A stretch of 64,000 bases of DNA from Streptomyces sp. NBC_01217 (GTDB lineage Bacteria > Actinomycetota > Actinomycetes > Streptomycetales > Streptomycetaceae). Within the stretch, counting starts at the first letter, position 1; every line of letters begins with the position of its first letter. This document shows positions 1-8,932 of the stretch, in pieces. Made by a program: the position numbers and the translations under genes. The stretch is from contig NZ_CP108538.1 in assembly GCF_035994185.1 (NCBI RefSeq), positions 5,371,501 to 5,435,500 on the forward strand, in the 5' to 3' direction. The notes under the pieces are model-generated. The model was not told the DNA's origin. It worked only from the letters and a program-made list of their open reading frames with translations, and did not search any database.

Positions 1-555
1 CGACTCCAGCTCGGCGATCCTGCGCTCCAGCTCGTCGGAGGGCGAGAGCAGCCCGCGCACCATCGCCCGGTCGGCATCGGCGAGGAAGCGCGCGATAAAG
101 GGGAGGACCGGCCACAGCACGAAGAGGCTCACGAGCGTCACGCTGAAGGTGAGCACGCCCCAGGGCAGCCGTATGAAGGAGTACAGCACCGCCCGCCAGC
201 CCACGGGGTCGGTGAGGCTCGACCACAGCCAGGAGAAGAACCCCTGCTCCCGGCGGGACCGAACCATCGGGCTCGGCTCGTCGATCCGCACCCCGAGCAT
301 CCCGCGCGCCCGGCCCCGCTCGGCCTTCCCGATCAGCCGCGCCCCGTGCAGCCCGGCGGCGAGCAGTGGCAGACCGATCACGGTGACCGCAAGCCCCACG
401 CCGACACCGATCATGAAAACCGTGTAAACAAACCCGGCCACGGCCATGGGAAGGTTGGCCAGGAGATACGCGATCTCCTTCCACGTCCACCGGCCGAAGG
501 GGAAGCGCGCGGGCGGTGGCCGGTCGTCGTCGGGCACCTGCGGGGTCATGGTCAT
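1..555 (-). CDS. sensor histidine kinase, N-terminal part (runs off window)
   Basis: The minus-strand frame opens at ATG 555 (a second ATG at 549) and stays open to base 1, so about 185 N-terminal residues are visible. A short Pro/Asp-rich leader (MTMTPQVPDDD) is followed by two pairs of hydrophobic segments separated by a charged loop, then the start of a helix reading DELERRIAELES. This is the layout of the membrane sensor domain found at the N-terminus of many Streptomyces two-component histidine kinases; the phospho-acceptor His and ATPase domain would lie left of the window. A LiaF-like or DUF membrane protein cannot be excluded. It is divergent from the nuo operon. Confidence 0.7.
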   Translation of the reverse strand, partial: MTMTPQVPDDDRPPPARFPFGRWTWKEIAYLLANLPMAVAGFVYTVFMIGVGVGLAVTVIGLPLLAAGLHGARLIGKAERGRARGMLGVRIDEPSPMVRSRREQGFFSWLWSSLTDPVGWRAVLYSFIRLPWGVLTFSVTLVSLFVLWPVLPFIARFLADADRAMVRGLLSPSDELERRIAELES

Positions 556-649
556 ACGCCCCAGCCTGCCGGGCGGGGCCCGCGCACGCCATGGGGCCCG
601 TGGGTGGGGTGAAGTAGGGATAACCCCACCCGTAGTCCGACGCGACTGC

Positions 650-677
650 TTACCCTCCCTTTAACAGGGCCTAGACT
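650..677 (+). promoter_or_regulatory. possible promoter of the nuo cluster
   Basis: TTACCC (650-655), 16 nt, TAGACT (672-677) resembles a housekeeping sigma promoter 48 bases before the nuoA start. The 170-bp divergent gap holds nothing else I can recognise. The -35 is weak. Confidence 0.3.
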
Positions 678-725
678 CCCGTGCGTACAGATCGTCGAAC
701 GGGCTTGAGGGAGCGAGGGGCGGAC

Positions 726-1127
726 GTGGCGGACCTGCCGGAATCGACCGTTCTCGCGTCGGACTACTTCCACAGTTATTCGGTGGTCGGACTGCTCGCC
801 GTGATCGGAGTGCTGTTCGTCGCCGTCGCCTTCGGGGCCGGCCGGCTGCTGCGCCCCGTGGTTCCCACGCCGGAGAAGCTCCTGACGTACGAGTGCGGCG
901 TGGACCCCGTGGGTGAAGGATGGGCACATACCCAGGTCCGTTATTACGTGTATGCCTTCCTGTACGTGATCTTCGCCGTCGACTCCATCTTCCTGTTTCC
1001 GTGGGCGACCGTATTCGCCGCACCCGGATACGGGGCGACGACTCTGGTGGAGATGTTCATCTTCCTCGGTTTCCTGGCCGTAGGACTGCTCTACGCATGG
1101 AAGAAGGGCGTCCTCGAATGGACGTGA
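726..1127 (+). CDS. nuoA: NADH-quinone oxidoreductase subunit A (second-copy type)
   Basis: Small membrane subunit of complex I, 133 aa, with three transmembrane helices. The family hallmark is clear: [10 protein letters not shown] after TM1, then [25 protein letters not shown] in the region of TM2, with the conserved acidic residue. I start it at GTG 726, which has GAGGGAGCGAGGGG just upstream, rather than GTG 681, which has no Shine-Dalgarno. Its 3' end overlaps nuoB by 10 bases. It heads a ten-gene operon lacking nuoDEFG, so it is probably the second Streptomyces nuo set rather than the full 14-gene one. Confidence 0.9.
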   Translation: MADLPESTVLASDYFHSYSVVGLLAVIGVLFVAVAFGAGRLLRPVVPTPEKLLTYECGVDPVGEGWAHTQVRYYVYAFLYVIFAVDSIFLFPWATVFAAPGYGATTLVEMFIFLGFLAVGLLYAWKKGVLEWT

Positions 1128-1753
1128 CGAGCCCGCTGCCCGGGGCGGGATCCGAACCGCAGCCCGTTCCGACATTCCTGCCGGAGCCCAAACGGCTCGG
1201 CGTCCTGTCACGCCTGGCTCCCGAGCCGATGAAGGTGGTCCTGAACTGGGGCCGCCGCTACAGCCTCTGGGTCTTCAACTTCGGGCTCGCCTGCTGCGCC
1301 ATCGAATTCATCGCCGCCTCCATGGCCCGGCACGACTTCATCCGGCTCGGCGTGATCCCGTTCGCCCCCGGCCCGCGCCAGGCCGACCTCATGATCGTTT
1401 CCGGCACGGTGACGGACAAGATGGCCCCGGCCGTGAAGCGGCTGTACGAGCAGATGCCCGAGCCCAAGTACGTCATCTCCTTCGGTGCCTGCTCCAACTG
1501 CGGCGGCCCGTACTGGGACTCGTACTCCGTGACGAAGGGCGTCGACCAGATCATCCCGGTCGATGTCTACGTACCCGGCTGCCCGCCCCGGCCCGAGGCG
1601 CTCCTCCAGGGCATCCTCAAGCTGCAGGAGAAGATCGCACGCGAGTCGCTGGGCGAGCGGTACGCGACGGGCGGCGGCAGCCGGCCCTCCACCGCCGCAC
1701 TGCGCAGCGGCCTGGTCGCCGCCCCGCCGACACCGGGGGAGGAGCAGAAGTGA
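1118..1753 (+). CDS. nuoB: NADH-quinone oxidoreductase subunit B
   Basis: Carries iron-sulphur cluster N2, the last electron carrier before quinone. The four cluster cysteines are present: tandem CC in GLACCAIEF, the Cys of [10 protein letters not shown], and [10 protein letters not shown]. Length is 211 aa with an extra ~40-aa hydrophilic tail ([14 protein letters not shown]) beyond the usual end. ATG 1118 lies inside the end of nuoA; the stop overlaps nuoC by 4 bases (GTGA). N2 needs a NuoD partner to form a quinone site, and that gene is not here. Confidence 0.95.
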   Translation: MDVTSPLPGAGSEPQPVPTFLPEPKRLGVLSRLAPEPMKVVLNWGRRYSLWVFNFGLACCAIEFIAASMARHDFIRLGVIPFAPGPRQADLMIVSGTVTDKMAPAVKRLYEQMPEPKYVISFGACSNCGGPYWDSYSVTKGVDQIIPVDVYVPGCPPRPEALLQGILKLQEKIARESLGERYATGGGSRPSTAALRSGLVAAPPTPGEEQK

Positions 1754-2844
1754 CCGGCACCCCCGCCGACGCCGCCGAGGCCTACGACCGTCTGCCGGAC
1801 GCCGCCGCCGAGCTCTTCGGTGAGGAGGCGACGGCGGAGTACGCGTACGACCTGCTGACCGTCGACGTACCGGCCGCCACCTGGATCGCCGCCCTCGAAA
1901 CGGCCCGCGACCGGCTGGGCTGCACCTATTTCGACTGGCTGAGCGCGGTCGACGAGCCGGGCACCGGCTTCCGGGTCTGCGCCCATGTCGTCGCCACGGC
2001 ACACGGCAAGGTCCGTCGGCTCCTGATCCGTACGACCGTCCCGCACGACGCTGCCGTCCTTCCCACCGCCATCGACGTCTACGCGGGCGCCGCCTGGCAC
2101 GAGCGCGAGACACACGAGATGTTCGGCATCGGCTTCGAGGGCCACCCGCATCTGGTGCCCCTGCTGCTGCCCGAGGGCTTCGAGGGTCACCCGCTGCGCA
2201 AGGACTTCGTGCTGGCCGCCCGCGTCGCGAAGGCCTGGCCGGGCGCGAAGGAGCCGGGCGAGTCGGAACACGGCGGCCCGAAGCGGCGCACGATGCTGCC
2301 CCCCGGCGTCCCCGACCCGAACGAATGGGGCCCCCTGAAGGGCCAGCTGCCACCCGCCCCGTCCCGCCCGGCCCGCACCCCCCGCGCACCCGGCGACCGC
2401 CCGGTACGCCGCACCCGCAGCGTGACCGAGGGTTCAGCCGCCCAGCAGTCCACCCCTCCCACCCCTCCCACGTCTCCTGCACCTCCGCGCCGCACCCGCA
2501 GCGCATCCCAGGGCTCGGCCAGCCAACAGCCCGAGGCGGCGAAGCCGGAAACGGGGACGGGAGGCGCAGAGCCGAGCCCCGCAACCAGCGACGCCCCGTG
2601 GCACCACGCCCGCCCGGCCTTCGACCCGGGTACCTCTCAGCCCGATGGCGCTACTACCTCTCAGCCCCTCCGGCGTTTGAGGAGCGGGGGTCCGGGGGCG
2701 GAGCCCCCGGTTCGGGAAGGGGAGGGCAGGGGAGAAGCCCCGCGCAGCGGCACCTCCACCCCCGACACCGACCCCACCACCCCCACGGACCAGCCCGAAA
2801 CCCCCGAAACCCCCGACCACCCCGCCGGAGGCGATACCGCGTGA
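1750..2844 (+). CDS. nuoC: NADH-quinone oxidoreductase subunit C with long disordered tail
   Basis: The first ~175 residues are a 30-kDa subunit domain: [20 protein letters not shown] and GHPLRKDF match the family signature. NuoC normally sits in the peripheral arm and is sometimes fused to NuoD; here no NuoD sequence follows. Instead there is a ~180-residue Pro/Arg/Ser-rich, probably disordered tail with two near-identical repeats ([14 protein letters not shown] and [14 protein letters not shown]). Residues ~304-334 are encoded by what looks like a dispersed Streptomyces DNA repeat. Starts at GTG in a 4-base overlap with nuoB and ends overlapping nuoH by 4 bases. Confidence 0.88.
   Translation: MTGTPADAAEAYDRLPDAAAELFGEEATAEYAYDLLTVDVPAATWIAALETARDRLGCTYFDWLSAVDEPGTGFRVCAHVVATAHGKVRRLLIRTTVPHDAAVLPTAIDVYAGAAWHERETHEMFGIGFEGHPHLVPLLLPEGFEGHPLRKDFVLAARVAKAWPGAKEPGESEHGGPKRRTMLPPGVPDPNEWGPLKGQLPPAPSRPARTPRAPGDRPVRRTRSVTEGSAAQQSTPPTPPTSPAPPRRTRSASQGSASQQPEAAKPETGTGGAEPSPATSDAPWHHARPAFDPGTSQPDGATTSQPLRRLRSGGPGAEPPVREGEGRGEAPRSGTSTPDTDPTTPTDQPETPETPDHPAGGDTA
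2661..2750. repeat. dispersed Streptomyces-type palindromic repeat inside nuoC
   Basis: The stretch contains CAGCCCCTCCGGCGTTTGAG, then a perfect 8-bp inverted repeat CCGGGGGC (2692-2699) / GCCCCCGG (2703-2710) with a GGA loop, then GGGAAGGGG and GAAGCCCCGCGCAGCGG. From memory this resembles a repeat usually seen between genes in Streptomyces genomes. Here it is read in frame as part of NuoC. Confidence 0.6.
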
Positions 2845-3809
2845 ACGACGCACTGGACGTCGCCCTCCGCCTCGTCATCGTCTTCGCCGTGTTCATGGTC
2901 CTCCCCCTCGCAGTGGGGCAGACCGAACACAAGGTGATGGCCCACATGCAGGGCCGCCTCGGCCCCATGTACGCGGGCGGCTTCCACGGCTGGGCCCAGC
3001 TCGTCGCGGACGGCGTGAAGTTCGCGCAGAAGGAAGACATCGTCCCGGCCGAGGCCGACCGCCGCATCTTCCAGCTCGCGCCCGCCGTCGCCCTGCTCCC
3101 GTACCTCCTCGTGCTCGTCGCCATCCCGATCGGCCCCGGCGAGGGCGCGGTCGGACAGGTCGTCGACGCGGGCATCTTCTTCGTGCTCGCCGTGATGGGC
3201 GTGGGAGTGCTCGGCTCGCTCATGGCCGGCTGGGCCTCGGCGAACAAGTTCTCCCTCCTGGGCGGTCTGCGCACCGCCGCCCAGCTCCTCGCCTACGAAC
3301 TGCCGATGCTGCTCGCCGCCGCCTCCGTCGCGATGGCGGCAGGCACCGTCTCCCTCCCGGGCATCCTCAACGCCTTCGAGTGGTGGTGGCTGCCCTGGCA
3401 GATCGTCGGCGCCCTGGTCTTCTTCGTGGCCGGACTCGCCGAACTGCAGCGCCCGCCGTTCGACATGCCGGTCGCCGACTCGGAGATCATCTTCGGCGCG
3501 TACACCGAGTACACCGGCCTCCGCTTCGCGCTGTTCCTGCTCGCCGAGTACGCCGGCATCGTCGTCCTGTGCGGACTGACGACCGTCCTCTTCCTCGGCG
3601 GCTGGCACGGCCCGTTCGGCGCCGACGGACTCGGCTGGGTCTGGACGCTCCTCAAGACCGCGGTCCTCGCCTTCGTCGTCATCTGGCTGCGCGTGAGCTA
3701 TCCACGGCTCCGCGAGGACCAGTTGCAGAAGCTCGCCTGGACCACGCTCATCCCGCTCGCTCTTGCGCAGATCGCGCTCACCGGCATCGTGAAGGTGGCG
3801 ATCAGCTGA
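2841..3809 (+). CDS. nuoH: NADH-quinone oxidoreductase subunit H
   Basis: Membrane subunit (322 aa, about eight helices) that joins the quinone chamber to the proton-pumping arm. [15 protein letters not shown] and [17 protein letters not shown] match the first loop of the family. The usually acidic loop after TM5 reads [20 protein letters not shown], where most family members have ETNRAPFDLPEAE, so one Asn and one or two Glu are replaced. Start is GTG 2841 overlapping nuoC by 4 bases. Loss of acidic residues fits a specialised or modified quinone side. Confidence 0.93.
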   Translation: MNDALDVALRLVIVFAVFMVLPLAVGQTEHKVMAHMQGRLGPMYAGGFHGWAQLVADGVKFAQKEDIVPAEADRRIFQLAPAVALLPYLLVLVAIPIGPGEGAVGQVVDAGIFFVLAVMGVGVLGSLMAGWASANKFSLLGGLRTAAQLLAYELPMLLAAASVAMAAGTVSLPGILNAFEWWWLPWQIVGALVFFVAGLAELQRPPFDMPVADSEIIFGAYTEYTGLRFALFLLAEYAGIVVLCGLTTVLFLGGWHGPFGADGLGWVWTLLKTAVLAFVVIWLRVSYPRLREDQLQKLAWTTLIPLALAQIALTGIVKVAIS

Positions 3810-4381
3810 TGCCTCCGATCCCCGGTTCGGGCCTGGCCAAGGGCCTGGCCGTCACCCTTCGGACGATGACGAAGAAGACGGTCACCGCGCAGTACCCGGA
3901 CGTCCAGCCCGAGCTCCCGCCCCGCTCCCGCGGTGTCATCGCACTGTTCGAGGAGAACTGCACGGTCTGCATGCTCTGCGCCCGTGAGTGCCCGGACTGG
4001 TGCATCTACATCGACTCCCACAAGGAGACAGTGCCCGCCGCTGCCCCGGGCGGGCGCGAGCGCAGCCGCAACGTCCTCGACCGCTTCGCGATCGACTTCT
4101 CGCTCTGCATGTACTGCGGCATCTGCATCGAGGTGTGTCCCTTCGACGCACTGTTCTGGTCGCCGGAGTTCGAGTACGCGGAGACGGACATCCTCGAACT
4201 CACCCATGAGCGGGACAAGCTCCGCGAATGGATGTGGACGGTGCCGGAACCGCCCGCGCTCGACCCGGGTGCCGAGGAACCGAAGGAGATCGCCGCCGCC
4301 CGCAAGACGGTGGAGAAGCTCGAAGCCCAGCGCGCGCAGGAAGCCCAGCAGGCCCAGCAGAAAGAAGAGGGGGAGGAGTGA
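3809..4381 (+). CDS. nuoI: NADH-quinone oxidoreductase subunit I (2[4Fe-4S])
   Basis: 190 aa. Two ferredoxin motifs are intact: [12 protein letters not shown] and [12 protein letters not shown], which ligate clusters N6a and N6b in the connecting arm. The ~45-residue C-terminal part is a charged, Glu/Lys/Gln-rich helix ([19 protein letters not shown]) that could be a coiled coil. ATG 3809 shares one base with the nuoH stop (TGATG). The stop overlaps nuoJ by 4 bases. Its presence without NuoE/F/G means the electrons must enter from another donor or a shared module. Confidence 0.94.
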   Translation: MPPIPGSGLAKGLAVTLRTMTKKTVTAQYPDVQPELPPRSRGVIALFEENCTVCMLCARECPDWCIYIDSHKETVPAAAPGGRERSRNVLDRFAIDFSLCMYCGICIEVCPFDALFWSPEFEYAETDILELTHERDKLREWMWTVPEPPALDPGAEEPKEIAAARKTVEKLEAQRAQEAQQAQQKEEGEE

Positions 4382-4947
4382 CACTCGCAGCAGCAGCGGT
4401 CCACTCCGCCTCCGCCCATCCCGGATTCCTCTCCCCGACCGGCATAGAGATCGCCTTCGTCCTCGTCGGTATCGCCACCCTCGGCGCGGCCCTCGTCACC
4501 GTCACGACCAAGCAGCTGGTGCACGCCGCCCTCTGGCTGGTCGTGGCGCTCGGCGGTCTCGCCGTCGAGTACCTCCTGCTCACCGCGGAGTTCATCGCCT
4601 GGGTGCAGGTACTGATCTACGTCGGTTCCGTGGTCGTCCTCCTTCTCTTCGGGCTGATGCTCACCAGGGCCCCCATCGGCCGCTCCCCGGACGCCGACTC
4701 GGGCAACCGCTGGGCGGCCCTCGGCGTGGCGGTCGCGGCTGCCGGCGCGCTCGTGTGGGTCGTCGTCGACGCCTTCCGCACCACCTGGATCGACCTGGAC
4801 GGACCGGCCCAGGGCTCCACCGAGGTGACCGGATCCTTCCTCTTCCGGCACTGGGTACTGCCGTTCGAAGCGCTCTCCGTCCTGTTGCTCGCCGCCCTCG
4901 TCGGCGCGATCGTCCTGTCCCGCAAGCGCGGTAAGGAGCAGAGCTGA
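4378..4947 (+). CDS. nuoJ: NADH-quinone oxidoreductase subunit J
   Basis: Membrane subunit of about 189 aa with five predicted helices. Characteristic segment: [39 protein letters not shown], containing the conserved AEFIA and QVLIYVG motifs of NuoJ. Starts at GTG 4378 inside the nuoI stop, with GGGGAGGA upstream acting as ribosome site; ends sharing one base with nuoK. Confidence 0.93.
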   Translation: MTLAAAAVHSASAHPGFLSPTGIEIAFVLVGIATLGAALVTVTTKQLVHAALWLVVALGGLAVEYLLLTAEFIAWVQVLIYVGSVVVLLLFGLMLTRAPIGRSPDADSGNRWAALGVAVAAAGALVWVVVDAFRTTWIDLDGPAQGSTEVTGSFLFRHWVLPFEALSVLLLAALVGAIVLSRKRGKEQS

Positions 4948-5357
4948 TGCACCTCGCCTATCCCGCCGTGCTCGCCGCCCTCCTCTTCTGCACCGGGCTG
5001 TACGGAGTGCTCGCCCGCCGCAACGCGATCCTGGTCCTGATGTCCGTCGAGCTGATGCTCAACGCCGTCAACCTCAACCTGGTCGCCTTCGACGTATGGC
5101 TCCGCGACGCCCTGCATTCCGGCCAGGCCCTCACCCTCTTCACCATCGCCATCGCGGCGGCGGAGATCGGCATCGGCCTGGCGATCGTCCTCGCCGTCCA
5201 CCGCAACCGCGGAACCTCCGACATCGACCGCCTCCGCGACACCGCCGAGACCGACGCCGCCGAAGCCCTCCTTGACGAGGCCGACGCGATCCACGGCACC
5301 GAAGACCAGGCCACTGCTCCGGCAGGGAAGGCAAAGAAGGCAGAGGCCACCGCGTGA
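4947..5357 (+). CDS. nuoK: NADH-quinone oxidoreductase subunit K with C-terminal extension
   Basis: 136 aa: three helices with the two conserved membrane glutamates in [18 protein letters not shown] and [18 protein letters not shown], used for proton transfer. The family is usually ~100 aa; here ~35 extra residues rich in Asp/Glu/Ala follow. TGATG overlap with nuoJ and a 4-base overlap with nuoL suggest strict translational coupling. Confidence 0.94.
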   Translation: MHLAYPAVLAALLFCTGLYGVLARRNAILVLMSVELMLNAVNLNLVAFDVWLRDALHSGQALTLFTIAIAAAEIGIGLAIVLAVHRNRGTSDIDRLRDTAETDAAEALLDEADAIHGTEDQATAPAGKAKKAEATA

Positions 5358-7354
5358 CCACCACGACCCTCGCCGTCCTCGTCCCCCTCCTTCCGTTCCT
5401 CGGCGCCGCGGCCGGCCTGCTCCTCGGCCGCACCGCCCCCGGTTACGTACGCCCCCTCGCCGTCCTCCCCACCCTCACCGCCTTCGTACTCGCCGTCGTC
5501 GTCGCCTCGCGCCGGGGCGGCGGCCGGGCCATCGACGCGGCGACACAGCTCACCCCCACCGGCTCGGTCCCGATCGACCTCGCCCTGCACCTCGACGGCT
5601 TCGCGGTCCTCGTCGCCGTCCTGGTCGGGCTCGTCGCGACCTGCGTGCAGATCTACTCGACCGCCTATCTGCGCGACGACCCCCGCTACCCCTCGTACGC
5701 GGCCCTCGTCTCCCTCTTCACCTCCGCGATGCTGCTCGTCGTCTACTCCGGCGACCTGATGGTGCTCCTGGTCGGCTGGGAGATCATGGGCATCTGCTCG
5801 TACTTCCTCGTCGGCCACTACTGGGAGACGCCCGAAGCCCGCGCCGCCTCCCTCAAGGCCTTCCTGGTCACCAAGCTCGGTGACGTCCCCTTCCTGATCG
5901 GCCTGTTCGCGCTCGCCGCCGACACCGGTACGTTCCGCATCACCGGCATCCTGGGCGCCGTCGCGAACGGCGGCCTGGACCACCCCACCGTCATCGCCCT
6001 GCTGCTCCTGGCGGGCGTCGCGGGCAAGTCCGCGCAGTTCCCCCTGCACACCTGGCTGCCCGACGCGATGGCCGGTCCCACCCCCGTCTCCGCGCTGATC
6101 CACGCCGCGACGATGGTCGCCGCCGGTATCTACTTCGTGGCCCGGCTCCTCCCCGTCTTCGCCGAGTCCGGCGCGGCCCTCGTCGTCCTCGCCGTGATGG
6201 CGGCGGTCACGATGATCGGCTCGGGACTCGCCGCCCTCGCCCAGGACGACATCAAACGCGTCCTCGCCTACTCCACGATCGGCCAGCTCGGCTACATGTC
6301 CGGCGCCCTGGCCGTCGGCGACCGAGGCGCCGCCGTCTTCCACCTCCTGTCCCACGGTGCGTTCAAGGCCGTCCTCTTCCTCGCGGCGGGCGTCGTCATC
6401 CACGCCGCCGGGACCAACTCACTGGCCGCCATGTCCCGCATGGGCGGCCTGGCCAAGCGCATCCCGGACGCCTACTGGACGATGACCGTCGCCCTCCTCG
6501 CGCTCGCCGCCATCCCGCCGTTCGCCGGCTTCTTCTCCAAGGAAGCCGTCCTCGTCGCCGCCGAGCACACCGCTCTCGGAGACCGGCACGTCGCCCCGGC
6601 CGCCGCAGGCTGGACCGTCCTCGTCGCCGGACTGCTCGCCGCCGTACTCACCGCTGCCTACGCCACCCGCCTCTGGCTCCTGGCCTTCCGGGGCCGCGGG
6701 GCCGAGGCCCCCGACCACGGCAGGCAGCCCGTCGCGATGACCGCCGTCCTCTGGGTCCTGGCCGTCCCCACCATCGCCTTCGGACTGACCGTCGGCGCGA
6801 TCACCGACTGGTTCGACGGCCACAGTCTCGCCCCGTCCCTGACCACCGCCGTCCTCTCCACGGGCGTCTGCCTCGTCGGCGGCCTCGTCACCTACGGCGC
6901 CTGGCGCCACACCACCGCGCTCGCAGCCCGAACCGCCGTCGGCACCGTCGTCGCCCACCCCGACGCCGAACCCGCCCTCGTCGAGGCGCAGGCCATGTCG
7001 GCGCACACCGCGGCCTACGGCACCGACGGGGACGTCCCCGACCCGGCCGACCCCGGCCGCCTGCTGCTCGGCCCGCTCCACCGCCCCGCAGCCACCGGCT
7101 TCCACCTCGACGCCCTGTACGCGGCGCTGTTCGTCCGCCCCGTCCAGGCCGCGGCGAGTCTCGTCCGCTTCCTGGACCGCGAGGTCGTCGACACCTACGT
7201 ACGCGGCTCCGGCACCGGCACACGCTGGCTCGGCGCCGCCGTCCGCCGCGCCCAGACCGGCAATGTGCAGACCTACCTCAGCGCACTGCTCGCCGGTTCG
7301 CTCGTCCTGGCGATCGCCGCCGTCGTTTTTGCCACCGTCAACGCCGGGGCGTGA
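5354..7354 (+). CDS. nuoL: NADH-quinone oxidoreductase subunit L
   Basis: 666-aa antiporter-like proton-pumping subunit. Recognised by [18 protein letters not shown] (conserved Glu in TM5), [37 protein letters not shown] (TM7-TM8 lysine and His region) and [17 protein letters not shown]. The C-terminus retains a lateral helix-like segment after residue ~560. GTG start overlaps nuoK by 4 bases; three bases separate it from nuoM. Confidence 0.96.
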   Translation: MTTTTLAVLVPLLPFLGAAAGLLLGRTAPGYVRPLAVLPTLTAFVLAVVVASRRGGGRAIDAATQLTPTGSVPIDLALHLDGFAVLVAVLVGLVATCVQIYSTAYLRDDPRYPSYAALVSLFTSAMLLVVYSGDLMVLLVGWEIMGICSYFLVGHYWETPEARAASLKAFLVTKLGDVPFLIGLFALAADTGTFRITGILGAVANGGLDHPTVIALLLLAGVAGKSAQFPLHTWLPDAMAGPTPVSALIHAATMVAAGIYFVARLLPVFAESGAALVVLAVMAAVTMIGSGLAALAQDDIKRVLAYSTIGQLGYMSGALAVGDRGAAVFHLLSHGAFKAVLFLAAGVVIHAAGTNSLAAMSRMGGLAKRIPDAYWTMTVALLALAAIPPFAGFFSKEAVLVAAEHTALGDRHVAPAAAGWTVLVAGLLAAVLTAAYATRLWLLAFRGRGAEAPDHGRQPVAMTAVLWVLAVPTIAFGLTVGAITDWFDGHSLAPSLTTAVLSTGVCLVGGLVTYGAWRHTTALAARTAVGTVVAHPDAEPALVEAQAMSAHTAAYGTDGDVPDPADPGRLLLGPLHRPAATGFHLDALYAALFVRPVQAAASLVRFLDREVVDTYVRGSGTGTRWLGAAVRRAQTGNVQTYLSALLAGSLVLAIAAVVFATVNAGA

Positions 7355-7357
7355 GCC

Positions 7358-8932
7358 ATGATCGATATCAGCGAATCCGTGATGCAGTTCCTTCTCGCGT
7401 TCATCGTCGTGGGCCCGCTCATCGGTGCCGTGGCCGCCCTTCTGCCGGCCCCGCCCGGGCTGAAGGGAAAGAACCCCGACCAGGCCGTGCTCCGCCACGG
7501 CGTGACCGTCACCGGCGCGATCCTCATCGCCGCGATCGTGCTCGCCGTGGGCTTCGACCACGACCACCCGTCGAAGATGCAGGCCACCACCGACATCAGC
7601 TGGATCCCGGCGCTCGACGTCCGCATCCATCTCGGCATCGACGGCATCTCGCTCCCCCTTCTCGTACTGACCGCGCTGCTGACCTTCCTCTGCGCGCTCT
7701 ACAGCTACTTCAAAATGCCCGACGGCCCCTCCCCGAAGGCATTCGTCGCGCTCGTCCTCCTTCTGGAGTCCGGCACCCTCGCGACCTTCGCCGTCCTCGA
7801 TCTGCTGCTGTTCTTCCTGGCGTTCGAGATGGTGCTCATCCCGATGTACTTCCTCATCGCCCGCTGGGGCGGCGCTCAGAAACAGGCCGCCGCCTGGAAG
7901 TTCATCCTCTACACACTGCTCGGCTCGGTGATCATGCTGCTGGGCCTGCTCCTCATCGGACTGAAGAGCGGCACCTTCGACATGGTGGCACTCGCCACTG
8001 ACAACGGCCGTGGGCTCACCTCGTCCGTGCAGGTCATCGCCGTTCTGTCGATCGGCATCGGGCTCGCCGTGAAAACCCCGATGTGGCCGCTGCACAGCTG
8101 GCTCCCGGACGCCCACACCGCCGCCCCGACCGTCGGCTCGGTCCTGCTCGCCGGCGTCCTGCTGAAGATGGGTACGTACGGATTCGTCCGCATCCTGCTC
8201 CCCATCACCCCCGACGGGATGCACACCTTCGCGCCGTACCTCGCCGCCTTCGCGGTCGTCGGCATCGTCTACGGATCGCTCGCCTGCCTGGCGCTGGCCC
8301 GCCCCGGCTCCAAGGGCGACCTCAAGCGCCTGATCGCGTACTCCTCCGTCGGACACATGGGCTTCGTGCTCCTCGGCATCGCGAGCATGACCCCCACCGG
8401 AGTCAACGGGGCGCTCTTCGCCAACATCGCGCACGGCCTCATCACCGGCCTGCTCTTCTTCCTGGTCGGCGCGGTCAAGGACCGGTACGGCACCGCCGAC
8501 CTCGACACCCTCTCCGGCGCCACCGGGGCCGCGCTCTACGGCCGGGCACCCCGCCTCGGCGGCCTCCTCGCCTTCGCCGCCGTCGCCTCCCTCGGGCTGC
8601 CGGGCCTCGCCGGGTTCTGGGGCGAGATGCTCGCCCTGTTCGGCTCCTTCGACCCCGCCGACGGCCTCAGCCGCCCCGCCTTCCTCACCTTCATGTCGAT
8701 CGCCGCGTTCGGCACCCTGCTCACCGCCGCGTACATGCTGATCGTCGTACGCAGGGTCTGCATGGGCGACAAGCGCGAGGAGCCGCAGCAGCTCGTCGAT
8801 GTCCAGACGTACGAATTCGCCGCCTGGACCCCGCTCGCCGCCCTCACCGTCCTGGCCGGCCTGTGGCCCGCCGCCCTCCTCGGCCTCACCGACCCGGCCG
8901 TGCAGAAGCTCCTCGCAGGAGGCAAGTCGTGA
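7358..8932 (+). CDS. nuoM: NADH-quinone oxidoreductase subunit M
   Basis: 524-aa antiporter-like subunit. Motifs: FFLAFEMVLIPMYFLIARWGG (conserved Glu), VKTPMWPLHSWLPDAHTAAPTVGSVLLAGVLLKMG and DLKRLIAYSSVGHMGFVLLGI. About 14 helices. ATG 7358 follows the nuoL stop by three bases; the stop overlaps nuoN by 4 bases. Confidence 0.96.
   Translation: MIDISESVMQFLLAFIVVGPLIGAVAALLPAPPGLKGKNPDQAVLRHGVTVTGAILIAAIVLAVGFDHDHPSKMQATTDISWIPALDVRIHLGIDGISLPLLVLTALLTFLCALYSYFKMPDGPSPKAFVALVLLLESGTLATFAVLDLLLFFLAFEMVLIPMYFLIARWGGAQKQAAAWKFILYTLLGSVIMLLGLLLIGLKSGTFDMVALATDNGRGLTSSVQVIAVLSIGIGLAVKTPMWPLHSWLPDAHTAAPTVGSVLLAGVLLKMGTYGFVRILLPITPDGMHTFAPYLAAFAVVGIVYGSLACLALARPGSKGDLKRLIAYSSVGHMGFVLLGIASMTPTGVNGALFANIAHGLITGLLFFLVGAVKDRYGTADLDTLSGATGAALYGRAPRLGGLLAFAAVASLGLPGLAGFWGEMLALFGSFDPADGLSRPAFLTFMSIAAFGTLLTAAYMLIVVRRVCMGDKREEPQQLVDVQTYEFAAWTPLAALTVLAGLWPAALLGLTDPAVQKLLAGGKS

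Noticed and set aside
1130..1210. Large minus-strand frames over nuoA-nuoN
   Set aside because: All are codon-bias shadows of the coupled nuo genes, with no domain content.
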